Assembly (NCBI RefSeq): GCF_000817785.2
Contig: NZ_JTCM02000013.1
Location: 33,670 to 97,669 of the forward strand
From: Hassallia byssoidea VB512170
GTDB lineage: Bacteria; Cyanobacteriota; Cyanobacteriia; Cyanobacteriales; Nostocaceae
Direction: 5' to 3'
DNA: 64,000 nucleotides
Under the pieces are notes generated by a model. The model searched no databases and was not told the DNA's origin. It worked only from the letters and a program-made list of their open reading frames with translations. The position numbers and the translations under genes are program-made. Every line of letters begins with the position of its first letter. Position 1 is the stretch's first letter. Below are positions 8,565-16,685 of the stretch, one piece after another.

Positions 8565-9977
8565 CTATTTCAACTCATAACTTTGCATTAATTGGTTCAC
8601 TTTCTCTGAAAATAACCAAGCACCAATTACATCAGATTTCTCAATACCAACTTCAGTCAAACGCAAGATTTGTTCATCTTGTGTCGCCAAATTCAAAGAT
8701 AGCAATTGCGAAAGTTCTGGAAATGCAATTACATCTGTCCCAAACTGATTTTGATAGTCAGCAAGATTCAATCCTTCATCGGAAAACAAAGATAATAAAA
8801 TGTAGCGACGACGGCGTTCTTGAGCATCCAGTTGAAAGCCATAATTAGCATACTCGAAAACTTCATCAGGTGTCTGAATAAAGTAAAGCAAAATGTCGCG
8901 AATTTCCCTAGAATTCACAGCATAGTCGTTAGAGTAGTGCAACGTATCAGTGTAAGAACGTGCCCCACAACCCAAACCGACCATTCCATCTGCTTGACAG
9001 CAGTAGACGGGAGTGGGGGAGGGGGGGAGTGGGGGATGGGAAGATGAGGGAGATGGAGAGACAAACTCCCCCTGCCCCCTGCCCCCTGCCCCCTGCCTCC
9101 TGCCCCCTTGTCCCAACTGTCGGAACATTCGCATGGAAACTTGAGTATATCCAGATGACAAAAGGAGCGATCGCCCTTGGCGATAACATGCTAAACGTAT
9201 ATCATCCCATTCTTTATCCGAGCGTCCCAAACCTGTCAGCGGTCGCACATACAAAGGATATAAGTAAATTTCCTCTGGCTGAAAGCGCAAAGCCGCACGT
9301 ATCGAATACAACCAGGTTTCTACAGTTTGTCCGGGAAGTCCGTAAATTAAGTCTATATTAATTGTCGGAAATCCAGCCTCGCGCATCCGATTTAGTGCGG
9401 TTTCTACCTGCGCGGTGGTTTGACGGCGACCGGTTGCGAGGACTTCTGACTCAATAAAACTTTGGACACCAATGCTTGCTCTATCTACGCCACGCGATCG
9501 CAACAATTCTAGTTTATCTTTGTCTGCTGTCTCTGGTGACATCTCTACAGAAACAGGAATATTCTGCAAATCTGCACCCATCGTTTCTGACGCAACATTA
9601 AGGATTGTTTCCAAATGGTTAATTGGTAACTGAGTTGGTGTACCGCCACCAAGAGCAAATCTAGCAAAAGTCACTTCACCTAACAATGATTTTACTTGTC
9701 GCGCTTGTCGCTCAACCGTGCGAACATATTGACTAACAAAATCTTCGTTATGGGTGACGGTGGTAAACAAATTGCAAAATCCGCAGCGCATTTCGCAAAA
9801 CGGGATGTGAATGTAGAGAAACAGCGCTTGTCTATCTTGCTTTGACCATAAATCTGCGAGTTTGACAGGCGGGGTGAGAGGACGATAAGCTGTCTTATGC
9901 GGGTATGAGTAAACGTAAGCTTGATAAGGCGATTTCTCAAGAAAGGATTTTAAATTTTGGATTTTGGTTGCGATCAT
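8565..9977 (-). CDS. STM4012-family radical SAM protein (HemN-like)
   Basis: A 470-aa HemN-like radical SAM protein. It has C61-X3-C65-X2-C68 (CEMRCGFC) in the context YIHIPFC, the GGGTPTQLP loop, and the HemN-type strands (VSVEMSPET, RASIGVQSF, NIDLIYGLPGQT). The protein is longer than expected. Around residues 290-323 it contains an in-frame low-complexity segment (GGRRQGAGGRGQGE then SPSPSSSHPPLPPSPTP) encoded by the G-rich/C-rich repeat at 9004-9113. This segment falls just before the conserved CCQADGMVGLGCGARSYT block. It probably acts on an unknown product of this cluster rather than on coproporphyrinogen. Confidence 0.82.
   Translation of the reverse strand: MIATKIQNLKSFLEKSPYQAYVYSYPHKTAYRPLTPPVKLADLWSKQDRQALFLYIHIPFCEMRCGFCNLFTTVTHNEDFVSQYVRTVERQARQVKSLLGEVTFARFALGGGTPTQLPINHLETILNVASETMGADLQNIPVSVEMSPETADKDKLELLRSRGVDRASIGVQSFIESEVLATGRRQTTAQVETALNRMREAGFPTINIDLIYGLPGQTVETWLYSIRAALRFQPEEIYLYPLYVRPLTGLGRSDKEWDDIRLACYRQGRSLLLSSGYTQVSMRMFRQLGQGGRRQGAGGRGQGEFVSPSPSSSHPPLPPSPTPVYCCQADGMVGLGCGARSYTDTLHYSNDYAVNSREIRDILLYFIQTPDEVFEYANYGFQLDAQERRRRYILLSLFSDEGLNLADYQNQFGTDVIAFPELSQLLSLNLATQDEQILRLTEVGIEKSDVIGAWLFSEKVNQLMQSYELK
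9004..9113. repeat. Low-complexity G/C-strand repeat embedded in a coding region
   Basis: A purine-rich tract (GGGGGAG units) followed by a pyrimidine-rich tract (repeats of CCCCCTG). The two could pair into a hairpin. The same repeat type occurs between genes at 18830-18900 and 20195-20325. Here it lies inside the STM4012-like gene and keeps the frame open. Confidence 0.75.
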
Positions 9978-10167
9978 CTTGTCAATTTTAGTTTTGGATT
10001 TTTGTTATAAATTGAGTTTTTTACTCCCCACTTTCTGCCTTGACTGTAGTCTATACATTTGAAAATGGCAGTAAGACTAGATAGCGATATGTTAATAAGG
10101 CAAAACAGCAATATTTAAAGTTAATTTCCGCACTTGTTACCAGGATTTGAGTAGGCTAATAGCAATG

Positions 10168-10626
10168 CTACTTGTTTTTTCTGTCTAAATATCCTTTCAA
10201 TCCAAAACCGCTACCTAGTCCGCCGGCAAATGCAATAGCTAGCTTAAGTAACTCTCGATAACTTTCTACGTCTTTATAAACTAAGAAAACTGTGATAAAT
10301 CCAAAAAATATTAAAACAACAATAGTATTAATTAAAGTATATTTCCGAGATGCTTGGGCATCAGCGAATGTCCTTTCATCATCTTTCTCAACAATCTCAA
10401 GTATTTTTGAGATATGTGATTCATTAATTTTTTCTTGAAGTGGCGATAAATAAGGTGTTGCAGAAATACGCTGCATTGAGAGAGTTGCTTCCACAACTCT
10501 CTTTAATTGTGGAGGTAAATCCTCTAATTCATCAGGCAGATTTTCTAAGTCTCCAGTATTATCTAATTCTTCCTTTTTATTTTTCTTATCCAAGCTTTCA
10601 TTCGGTTCAGGCTGGTTGCTAGACAT
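10168..10626 (-). CDS. Hypothetical membrane protein, two C-terminal TM segments
   Basis: 152 aa of unknown family. The N-terminal 50 residues are highly charged (SNQPEPNESLDKKNKKEELD). A helical middle follows (EATLSMQRIS, ILEIVEKDDERTFADAQASRKY). Two hydrophobic segments end the chain (TLINTIVVLIFFGFITVFLVY and LLKLAIAFAGGLGSGFGLKGY). Its ATG overlaps the stop of the upstream gene in ATGTCTAG (10619-10626), so the two are translationally coupled. The pair sits between STM4013-like and STM4012-like genes and may be an insertion into that cluster. Confidence 0.6.
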   Translation of the reverse strand: MSSNQPEPNESLDKKNKKEELDNTGDLENLPDELEDLPPQLKRVVEATLSMQRISATPYLSPLQEKINESHISKILEIVEKDDERTFADAQASRKYTLINTIVVLIFFGFITVFLVYKDVESYRELLKLAIAFAGGLGSGFGLKGYLDRKNK

Positions 10627-10984
10627 CTGATAATCTACTCCTTATCAGCCGGGATATATCCAAGCCGTAAATCACTTTTTCTATATCATAAGCTTCATCT
10701 GTAGATGAAAATTTAGAGCGTACAAACTGCATAAGTTTACGCTCCAAAGTTTCTTGAACTATTTCCTCTACTTCATTCTCAATAAAAATAGAGCAGGCAT
10801 AGTGAACTAAACTTTCAAATGCTTTGTCGCTAATTTCTCCATTAGCACGTAAATAAGAAAAGTAAGATAAAACCCCCTTAAGCTTTTCTACATTTAAGCT
10901 CGTAAACTTTGCTCTGTTTAATGATGCGCTTTTTTTTAACGCCAAGTTTGATATTCCTGTAATCTCTTTATTTTGTAAAAACAT
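10619..10984 (-). CDS. Hypothetical helical protein
   Basis: 121 aa, mostly alpha-helical and of mixed charge, with no recognised domain and no membrane segment. The sequence around residues 60-85 (ALVHYACSIFIENEVEEIVQETLERKL style) suggests a small helical bundle. It shares an 8-bp stop/start overlap with the downstream two-TM protein, which indicates the two products work together. The A+T-rich flank (10985-11258) carries no gene I can support. Confidence 0.5.
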   Translation of the reverse strand: MFLQNKEITGISNLALKKSASLNRAKFTSLNVEKLKGVLSYFSYLRANGEISDKAFESLVHYACSIFIENEVEEIVQETLERKLMQFVRSKFSSTDEAYDIEKVIYGLDISRLIRSRLSDV

Positions 10985-11258
10985 AGTAATATTCTTGAAC
11001 TCAGAAAAGAGTTTAGTTTATTACGAACTTGAAACAAATATCTAACTATTGTATAAATAGCAACAATTAAATAAAATTAATTTGCCATACCATATGTGAA
11101 TACATTTTACTGAATATAAATTTTAACATTATACAATGATTATAAAATATCGCTGGCAAATCCTCTTCACTGACAAAACCGGAATTGTCAAACTTGCAAA
11201 TTTTAGATGTTCACCAAAACAAGTGTAGCTGGGGCAAATTACCTTTAATGTCTCCTCA

Positions 11259-12056
11259 TCACCCCAAAATAAACTCCGCATAAGGAACCGTCCACACTGC
11301 CGGATGGCTGAGACGATGACCAGTGTATCCATCATCACCATAAGTTGTGCCGTGGTCAGAGCAGAGAATACAAAACGTAGAAGCCTTTTGCTGTAAGGCA
11401 TCCCAAAGTTTACCTAACTGACTATCGATATATTCCAAGGCAGCGACGTGAGATTCAATAGTATCTTTTTTAGCATCATGGAGGTAGAAATAATTCGGTT
11501 GATGCAAAGCTGAGATATTGATGAATAAAAATAAGCGTTGATTTTTGGGAGTTTGGGCAAGGATTTTTTGGGCGATCGCTACCTGATTTTCTGTAGAGTT
11601 AAAATTGGTGACACCCAACTCCGGACTCCAATAACTCTCAGCAAACATTGAAGGAAGCACATTACCCAAAGGATTTCGTTTGTTAAAAAAGCCGACACCA
11701 CCAATACAAACAGTATGATAGCCTTTAGCCGCAAATCCACTGACAATATTAGCACCATCCAACACACAAGTACATTCAGTAGTAGTCATACTACCCTCAA
11801 AACCCAAAGCAAATAATCTTGGGTGTACTCCAGGTTTTACAGGAGTTGGTAGAAAACCGGCAAAAAAAGCATGATGAGCAGCATAAGTAAAACTTCCCGG
11901 AGAATGACGTTCTTCCCAACCACTTTCGGGTAAAACTGCCGCTAAATTAGGAGTGCGTCCTTTTACAAGTAAATCTTTTGCAACATCATAACGCAAAGTA
12001 TCTAAAGTAATAAACAGAATATCGTGTGTACCGACAACTTGATTCATATTCAGCAT
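11259..12056 (-). CDS. STM4013/SEN3800-family hydrolase (sulfatase/phosphatase fold)
   Basis: About 265 aa. The start is either ATG 12056 or ATG 12047; the frame extends to 12092 but the added residues are unlike the family. DILFITLDTLRYDVA near the N-terminus is the metal-binding D-x-D region plus nucleophile region of the alkaline phosphatase/sulfatase superfamily. FCILCSDHGTTYGDDGYTGHRLSH near the C-terminus carries the D-H-G metal ligands and a final histidine. The Thr in the LDTLRYD motif would be the candidate nucleophile. The gene is complete and lies in the STM401x cluster. Confidence 0.8.
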   Translation of the reverse strand: MLNMNQVVGTHDILFITLDTLRYDVAKDLLVKGRTPNLAAVLPESGWEERHSPGSFTYAAHHAFFAGFLPTPVKPGVHPRLFALGFEGSMTTTECTCVLDGANIVSGFAAKGYHTVCIGGVGFFNKRNPLGNVLPSMFAESYWSPELGVTNFNSTENQVAIAQKILAQTPKNQRLFLFINISALHQPNYFYLHDAKKDTIESHVAALEYIDSQLGKLWDALQQKASTFCILCSDHGTTYGDDGYTGHRLSHPAVWTVPYAEFILG

Positions 12057-12115
12057 AAAAGTATTTCGTAGTGAGCGCTTTAGCGCTCTCATCTTCTCAT
12101 TTTCTCATTCCCTAT

Positions 12116-13240
12116 CTAAAACAGAAAACTAGAAAAAATCGCCTTTATTTCACTCGCATAAGTATCCATTCCATTCCAACTAATCCCAGGTAATAAATCA
12201 CCAAAAGCATTAACTTCCAAAATTGCATGATTTTTCCAATCAGGTAAAATCAACAAATCAACACCGCAATATAAACTATTAGGAAACAACGCTGCTACAG
12301 CTTCGCAACTTTGCTTCATCACTTGCCAATTTTCAACTTTAACTTTCGCAAAAAATTCCTCACTATCTCCTCTTTCATTACCAAGATGTAAATTCGTCAT
12401 CGGACTTTTTCCCAACCTAACAACGATATGTTGCGCTTCACCGTTAATAACCACCACACGCAAATCAAAACCGCATCCTTGCAAGCGTGCTTTAGGGAGC
12501 CATTCTTCAACTTGAACGCCTTCAGATGTTAAAATGTTAATAATATCGGCAATTTCTTCTCTTTTTGTATAGTTACGAATTTTACGCGAGTTGTAAAGCA
12601 GTGTTTGCCCGTTTTTCTGCACTCGTTCCACCGTAGTTATAGCAGACTCAAAGCGCGAATTTGCTTGATAGGCAACGACTCCAGACGCAGCTGAACTGTG
12701 AGAAAGCTTGATAAATACTCGCTCTAACTTTTGCTGCTGCATCTTTTGGCGTAGATGTTCGTAGTTTTCAATAATACCTAAAGAGCGCGGAACCGGGATA
12801 CCGTTGCGATTAAATTTTTCATGACACAACGGTTTATCAAACATCGTCGCAATGTCTTGCGGATGATTCATAATTGAGCATTTGAGTTGCTTTTCCCATT
12901 CCTGAAGTAGATATTGCCAGCCTAAATACCATTGTCGGGGATAAAGAATGCGTCCTTTATCAAAGACTAATTTTGCAGCTTCAAGAGAATTAATTTGTTG
13001 ATGTTTACCTGCTGCAATTTCAGCACCAACAGCAATGATTGCTTTCTCAACTTCAAAGTTTTTTTCAGGGGAATCAAACCGGATGATAGTATCGGGTGTA
13101 TTAAAATGTTCGAGAGTTTTACCTGCAATTAAATCTGCATAAGCTATGAGAATTGCAGGTGGTAAATTGAGATTTTTAAGCGCTTGTTGAAAGAAATTAA
13201 CCCGCCGATTTTCCGGGTTAGCGATGATGACATTCAGCAT
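12116..13240 (-). CDS. STM4014-family ATP-grasp-like protein
   Basis: A 374-aa protein with an ATP-grasp-like layout. It has an N-terminal Rossmann-like part (MLNVIIANPENRRVNFFQQAL) and a central part (KPLCHEKFNRNGIPVPRSLG, then RVFIKLSHSSAASGVVAYQ, where the lysine is a likely ATP contact). The C-terminal metal-site region reads YCGVDLLILPDWKNHAILEVNAFGDLLPG, with the E and N of ATP-grasp enzymes. ATP-grasp enzymes often join a carboxylate to an amine. It lies 59 bp upstream of the STM4013-like gene and 15 bp downstream of an STM4015-like gene. Confidence 0.78.
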   Translation of the reverse strand: MLNVIIANPENRRVNFFQQALKNLNLPPAILIAYADLIAGKTLEHFNTPDTIIRFDSPEKNFEVEKAIIAVGAEIAAGKHQQINSLEAAKLVFDKGRILYPRQWYLGWQYLLQEWEKQLKCSIMNHPQDIATMFDKPLCHEKFNRNGIPVPRSLGIIENYEHLRQKMQQQKLERVFIKLSHSSAASGVVAYQANSRFESAITTVERVQKNGQTLLYNSRKIRNYTKREEIADIINILTSEGVQVEEWLPKARLQGCGFDLRVVVINGEAQHIVVRLGKSPMTNLHLGNERGDSEEFFAKVKVENWQVMKQSCEAVAALFPNSLYCGVDLLILPDWKNHAILEVNAFGDLLPGISWNGMDTYASEIKAIFSSFLF

Positions 13241-13255
13241 TTTATTGCTTATACT

Positions 13256-14176
13256 TTATTCGTAAAGGGCGCAGTAGCGTTCTTCTTCATCGTCTTGCGG
13301 TTCTGCTATTACGTGACAATTAAGTTGAGAAAATTTTTGAATCATATTTACAGATAATTGGTTCAATGAAACATTGAGCGTATGAAGCTGATTAACTGGT
13401 GGAAAATTCAATAAAGCTTCAGCTCCTTCATCAGTTAAAGTTCCCATTGAAAGGTCAAGTATTGCAAGGTGTTCAATGACTGTGGGCAATTCCGCTAGGC
13501 AAAAAGCAATATTGTCAGAATAGTCGCTGCTACGTAATCCCAGATATTTTAAACTAGGGAAAACCTTTCCGGCTAAAATTGGCAATAGGTGTTCGGTTCC
13601 AACATCATCTCCATACCTATGACAACCACCAAGCCACAATTCAAGGTACTCTAGTCCTGGTAGATTAAGAGAGCAAATCTGATTTATAGTATCAGGCTCA
13701 ATAAACATCAAACCTGTTTCAACAACCAAGGTTTTTAAGGACTCGTGTTGTAAAGGTCTAACCTGTAAACCCCAACCACCACGCACTTGTAAAACTTCTA
13801 AATAAGGAAAAGCCTTCAATATTGGGGTTATTTCACCTAGTTCTAGCCAGGAATTCATATATGGGCATTCTTCACCATCACCAATGAACAAAGCCTTAAG
13901 ATTGGTTAATCGCTCGTAAGCGTCAGAGAGAGTATTTACGAAAGTGTAGAACTGCACATTATAATTGTGTTCATAAGCCCACAATTGACAGATTAAAGCT
14001 TCAACCTTACTAGCATGTGGGTCTTGTAGTAATAATTTCAGTTGCTCGATATTTACAATATAAGCCGTACCAACTGGATCTGTAATGCCTACTGGAGGAT
14101 TAAATTCTTTAGCTTTCCAATCTTGCAACTTAATAAAAAAGTCAAATTCTTTTGGCTGATTTGGATTATTATTCAT
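13256..14176 (-). CDS. STM4015-family leucine-rich-repeat protein (copy 2)
   Basis: 306 aa with irregular leucine-rich repeats from about residue 85 onward (LTNLKALFIGD, YLEVLQVRGG, SLKTLVVETG, GLEYLELWLGG, SLKYLGLRSSDYSD, HLAILDLSMGTLTDEGAEALL, LHTLNVSLNQLS). The tail is acidic (DDEEERYCALYE). It is a paralogue of the next upstream gene (14303-15310), with the same repeat order and a similar Y-C C-terminus. Such LRR proteins are probably scaffolds or substrate-recognition partners for the adjacent enzymes. Confidence 0.8.
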   Translation of the reverse strand: MNNNPNQPKEFDFFIKLQDWKAKEFNPPVGITDPVGTAYIVNIEQLKLLLQDPHASKVEALICQLWAYEHNYNVQFYTFVNTLSDAYERLTNLKALFIGDGEECPYMNSWLELGEITPILKAFPYLEVLQVRGGWGLQVRPLQHESLKTLVVETGLMFIEPDTINQICSLNLPGLEYLELWLGGCHRYGDDVGTEHLLPILAGKVFPSLKYLGLRSSDYSDNIAFCLAELPTVIEHLAILDLSMGTLTDEGAEALLNFPPVNQLHTLNVSLNQLSVNMIQKFSQLNCHVIAEPQDDEEERYCALYE

Positions 14177-14302
14177 ATTTTAATTTAATAGTTTGCGAGC
14201 GCTTTATTAAAAGAAAACTCCACCCTACCTTTGTCTTGTGCTAAAGTCTCTTCGCGAGTCAGGAGAGGTGGAGTGCAGTGCAATTACAAAGCGTACATGA
14301 TT

Positions 14303-15310
14303 TTACTCGGCAACAGAGCAATAACGATAAGCATCATCCTCATCATAATCTTCTTCCGGTTTTTTCTGTCCATCAGTGATGATGCGAACCTGCATATCAT
14401 CCTGTTTTACTTGCACAGATGCTATCATTTTTTTTGATAAGAAGTTTTCGGAAAGGTTGAGAATATTAAGTTGATGAACAGCGAAACAATTAAGCAATAC
14501 TTCAGCACCAGCATCACTCAGCGTTCCTAGTGATAAATCGAGAATTTTAATTGAGTTAATTAAAGGTGAATTTATCACAACTTTGGCAATATCATCAGAG
14601 TATTGGCTATTTCGCAATCCCAAATAAATCAAGTTAGGAAATACTGTATTAACTAAAATTGGATTTAAGTTTTCAATGGTCGAATCTCCACCGTAACTAT
14701 CTGAACCCAGCCATAATTCTAAATGCTGTAATTTCGGCAAATCGAGAGCGCAAATTTGGGCAATGGTTGCACTACTCAAGCCACCAGTTTCAATAATTAG
14801 TGCTTTTAAATTTTCATGTCTGACAAAGGGGCTAAATGCTAAACTATCACCACCGCGAATTTGCAATACTTCTAGTTTGGGATATGCTTCTAAAACAGGG
14901 CTGATGTCACTCTGTATTATCCAAGAAATTTCACTTTCATCGTAAGAAATATCTCCTATAAATAGCGCTTTTAAATTAGTTAGTTGATCTTTGGCAGCAA
15001 TTAGGGCGTCAACTACAAGTTTAGAACTGTGAGCATACATTTCTCCATGCCACATTCCGAAAATTAAAGCTTCTAGTTTACTAGCTTGGGAATCTTGCAG
15101 CAGTTCTGCCAGTTTCTCTATAGCATCTTCTTGAGCATCATATTCGCATCGAATGGCGTATGCGGTGTTAACAAAATCGCTGATAGCAACTTCTGGATTG
15201 TATTCGACAACTTGCCGATTCGCAAATGTGGAGACGTGCATACCTCTGTATCCTGGATACTTCTCCAATCGTTCGTGAAGATTCCAAGATTGATTTTGAT
15301 TGTCTGCCAT
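14303..15310 (-). CDS. STM4015-family leucine-rich-repeat protein (copy 1)
   Basis: 335 aa and the promoter-proximal gene of the STM401x cluster. The N-terminal region (WNLHERLEKYPGYRGMHV, VEYNPEVAISDFVNTAYAIRC) is followed by LRRs closely parallel to copy 2 (LEVLQIRGGDSL, LQHLELWLGSDSYGGDST, LIYLGLRNSQYSDD, ILDLSLGTLSDAGAEVLL, LNILNLSENFLS). The tail is acidic (EEDYDEDDAYRYCSVAE). Both paralogues keep the RYC/YC end, so that tail may matter. The tandem duplication looks old, because the two differ along their whole length. Confidence 0.8.
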   Translation of the reverse strand: MADNQNQSWNLHERLEKYPGYRGMHVSTFANRQVVEYNPEVAISDFVNTAYAIRCEYDAQEDAIEKLAELLQDSQASKLEALIFGMWHGEMYAHSSKLVVDALIAAKDQLTNLKALFIGDISYDESEISWIIQSDISPVLEAYPKLEVLQIRGGDSLAFSPFVRHENLKALIIETGGLSSATIAQICALDLPKLQHLELWLGSDSYGGDSTIENLNPILVNTVFPNLIYLGLRNSQYSDDIAKVVINSPLINSIKILDLSLGTLSDAGAEVLLNCFAVHQLNILNLSENFLSKKMIASVQVKQDDMQVRIITDGQKKPEEDYDEDDAYRYCSVAE

Positions 15311-15440
15311 GATGATCTAACTTATGCACTGGTAATAGGAGTTCTATTAATATTACTAAGCGATCGCTCTTTCCACCAGATCCTATTTCTAGTAATATTT
15401 ATCTTCTAATATGTTATCTGCGATTTCATACAAACAACTT

Positions 15441-15470
15441 ATAGGGACATAACAATAGTTATGCCCCTAG
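15441..15470. terminator. Hairpin downstream of the nif accessory operon
   Basis: An inverted repeat of about 10 bp (GGGACATAAC / GTTATGCCCC) with a 4-base loop. It lies just after the 2Fe-2S protein gene, which ends at 15513 on the minus strand, and upstream of the STM4015-like gene. There is no long T-run on either side, so termination is plausible but not certain. Confidence 0.5.
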
Positions 15471-15512
15471 ACAGTGGTATATTCATTTGATGAAAAGCTT
15501 TCTACGAGTGAG

Positions 15513-16067
15513 TTAGCACTCATCGCTTTTGCAGGTGAAGTGATTTTCTAACAGAGAGGCGATCGCTTCCGGGCGCACTTTGTTGTATTGCTTCTTCCCA
15601 ACCTGTAAAATACAGTTGGGTGCGCTGCTACAACGTTTTTGGCAGCTGGTACGTTCGATTGTAACTCGATCTAACAAACCGCGATCGCATAAAGTTTGTT
15701 CTAATTCTGACAACAAACCTTTACCACCACGCTTCAAGCAACCGGATTTTTGACATATCATAATCCGTGCTTTTTGGTCAGGTGCATTTTGTTTTGGGCA
15801 AACACCACTTCGAGACACACCATCAGCCTTAAGTTTAAGTTCGCCTGTCACCTTATTTAACTTACTAACACCAACAACGCGAATTTTATCACCTGGTACT
15901 AAAGATACACTAATAGAGGTACGCAATTCTTTAGGAATTTTAATTTCTACCTCTTCAGAAGAAACTACTAAGCGCAAATATTTCGGCTTTCTTGGTTTAT
16001 CACCAATAAAATTTAGTAATTCTCCTTCAAGATTAAATTCTGATATCGTCAGGTATTTGTCGCTCAT
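15513..16067 (-). CDS. Thioredoxin-like 2Fe-2S ferredoxin domain protein
   Basis: 184 aa. The N-terminal 85 residues form a beta-rich domain of unknown role (YLTISEFNLEGELLNFIGD, then KYLRLVVSSEEVEIKIPKE). The C-terminal domain is a thioredoxin-fold 2Fe-2S domain with ligands in RIMICQKSGCLKRGG and RTSCQKRCSSAPNCIL. It lies after nifT on the same strand, separated by a repeat-rich spacer (16075-16216), so cotranscription is uncertain. A role in electron supply or cofactor assembly for nitrogenase would fit the context but is an inference. Confidence 0.8.
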   Translation of the reverse strand: MSDKYLTISEFNLEGELLNFIGDKPRKPKYLRLVVSSEEVEIKIPKELRTSISVSLVPGDKIRVVGVSKLNKVTGELKLKADGVSRSGVCPKQNAPDQKARIMICQKSGCLKRGGKGLLSELEQTLCDRGLLDRVTIERTSCQKRCSSAPNCILQVGKKQYNKVRPEAIASLLENHFTCKSDEC

Positions 16068-16074
16068 TTTTGAT

Positions 16075-16216
16075 TGTTGGTTGTTGGTTGTTAGTTGATA
16101 GTTGATAGTGGATAGTTGTTAGTGGATAGTTGTTAGTGGATAGTTGTTAGTGGATAGTGGATAGTTGTAACCACTACCCATTACCCATTACCCATTACCC
16201 ATTACCCATTACCCAT
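16075..16216. repeat. Tandem GTTGTTAGTGGATA / CCCATTA repeats
   Basis: Arrays of GTTAGTGGATAGTT-type units are followed by five or more CCCATTA heptamers (16178-16216). This is a typical cyanobacterial short tandem repeat spacer, here between nifT and the 2Fe-2S gene. Confidence 0.75.
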
Positions 16217-16218
16217 TT

Positions 16219-16422
16219 TCACGCCAGCCGTTTCGCTTCAAAAGTTTGTGGTAATTTCAGCGGTTCTGGCAAGTTGGAAAATTCTAATTCCCAACCGTTA
16301 GCTAAAGTAAAAATCATTCCGTCGTCGCCGGCTGTTTGCTTAACAACTTCTTCTTCTAAGTCTTTTTTAGCAACGTAGGCAATTAAATTTCCGGCATCAT
16401 TCATCCGCAGCATTACTTTCAT
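16219..16422 (-). CDS. nifT: NifT/FixU family protein
   Basis: A 67-aa NifT protein of unknown molecular function that is consistently encoded in nif clusters. The sequence (KVMLRMNDAGNLIAYVAKKDLEE ... NGWELEF ... LPQTFEAKRLA) covers the whole family. Its start overlaps the stop of nifZ in the 4 bases at 16419-16422, so translation is coupled. Together with nifV and nifZ it forms a nifV-nifZ-nifT operon, as in other heterocystous strains. Confidence 0.92.
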   Translation of the reverse strand: MKVMLRMNDAGNLIAYVAKKDLEEEVVKQTAGDDGMIFTLANGWELEFSNLPEPLKLPQTFEAKRLA

Positions 16423-16685
16423 TTAGTTTCCTCAACAGCTTCTAATTCTTTTTTGCGACAACCGACGATGAATCCTGTTTCCAAAAAATGCACCGCATAA
16501 ATATACGAACTTTGTAAAAAAGTGCCGATACTGGCAATGTAGCCAATATCTCCCTTTTTCGCTAAAACTGCCCCGATTTCTTGACCGGGAAATGTGCCAT
16601 CATTTTTAATTAACTTGCGAAGTCGGACTTTTTGACCGATTTCAAAAACTGGTGGCAAATCCAGTTCTAATTCATCCCGCTGCAT
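16419..16685 (-). CDS. nifZ: Nitrogen fixation protein NifZ
   Basis: An 88-aa NifZ, which assists P-cluster maturation in the MoFe protein. The family signatures are PPVFEIGQKVRLRKLIKNDGTFPG and GDIGYIASIGTFLQSSYIYAVHF. It overlaps nifV by 14 bp upstream and nifT by 4 bp downstream, which indicates tight operon organisation. The length is normal for cyanobacterial NifZ. Confidence 0.92.
   Translation of the reverse strand: MQRDELELDLPPVFEIGQKVRLRKLIKNDGTFPGQEIGAVLAKKGDIGYIASIGTFLQSSYIYAVHFLETGFIVGCRKKELEAVEETK

Noticed and set aside
8947..9361. ORFs in both directions over the low-complexity repeat
   Set aside because: They are shadows of the STM4012-like gene, kept open by repeat composition.
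11129..11401. Small minus-strand gene after the STM4013-like gene
   Set aside because: Mostly an out-of-frame reading of the STM4013 3' end, with no family resemblance.
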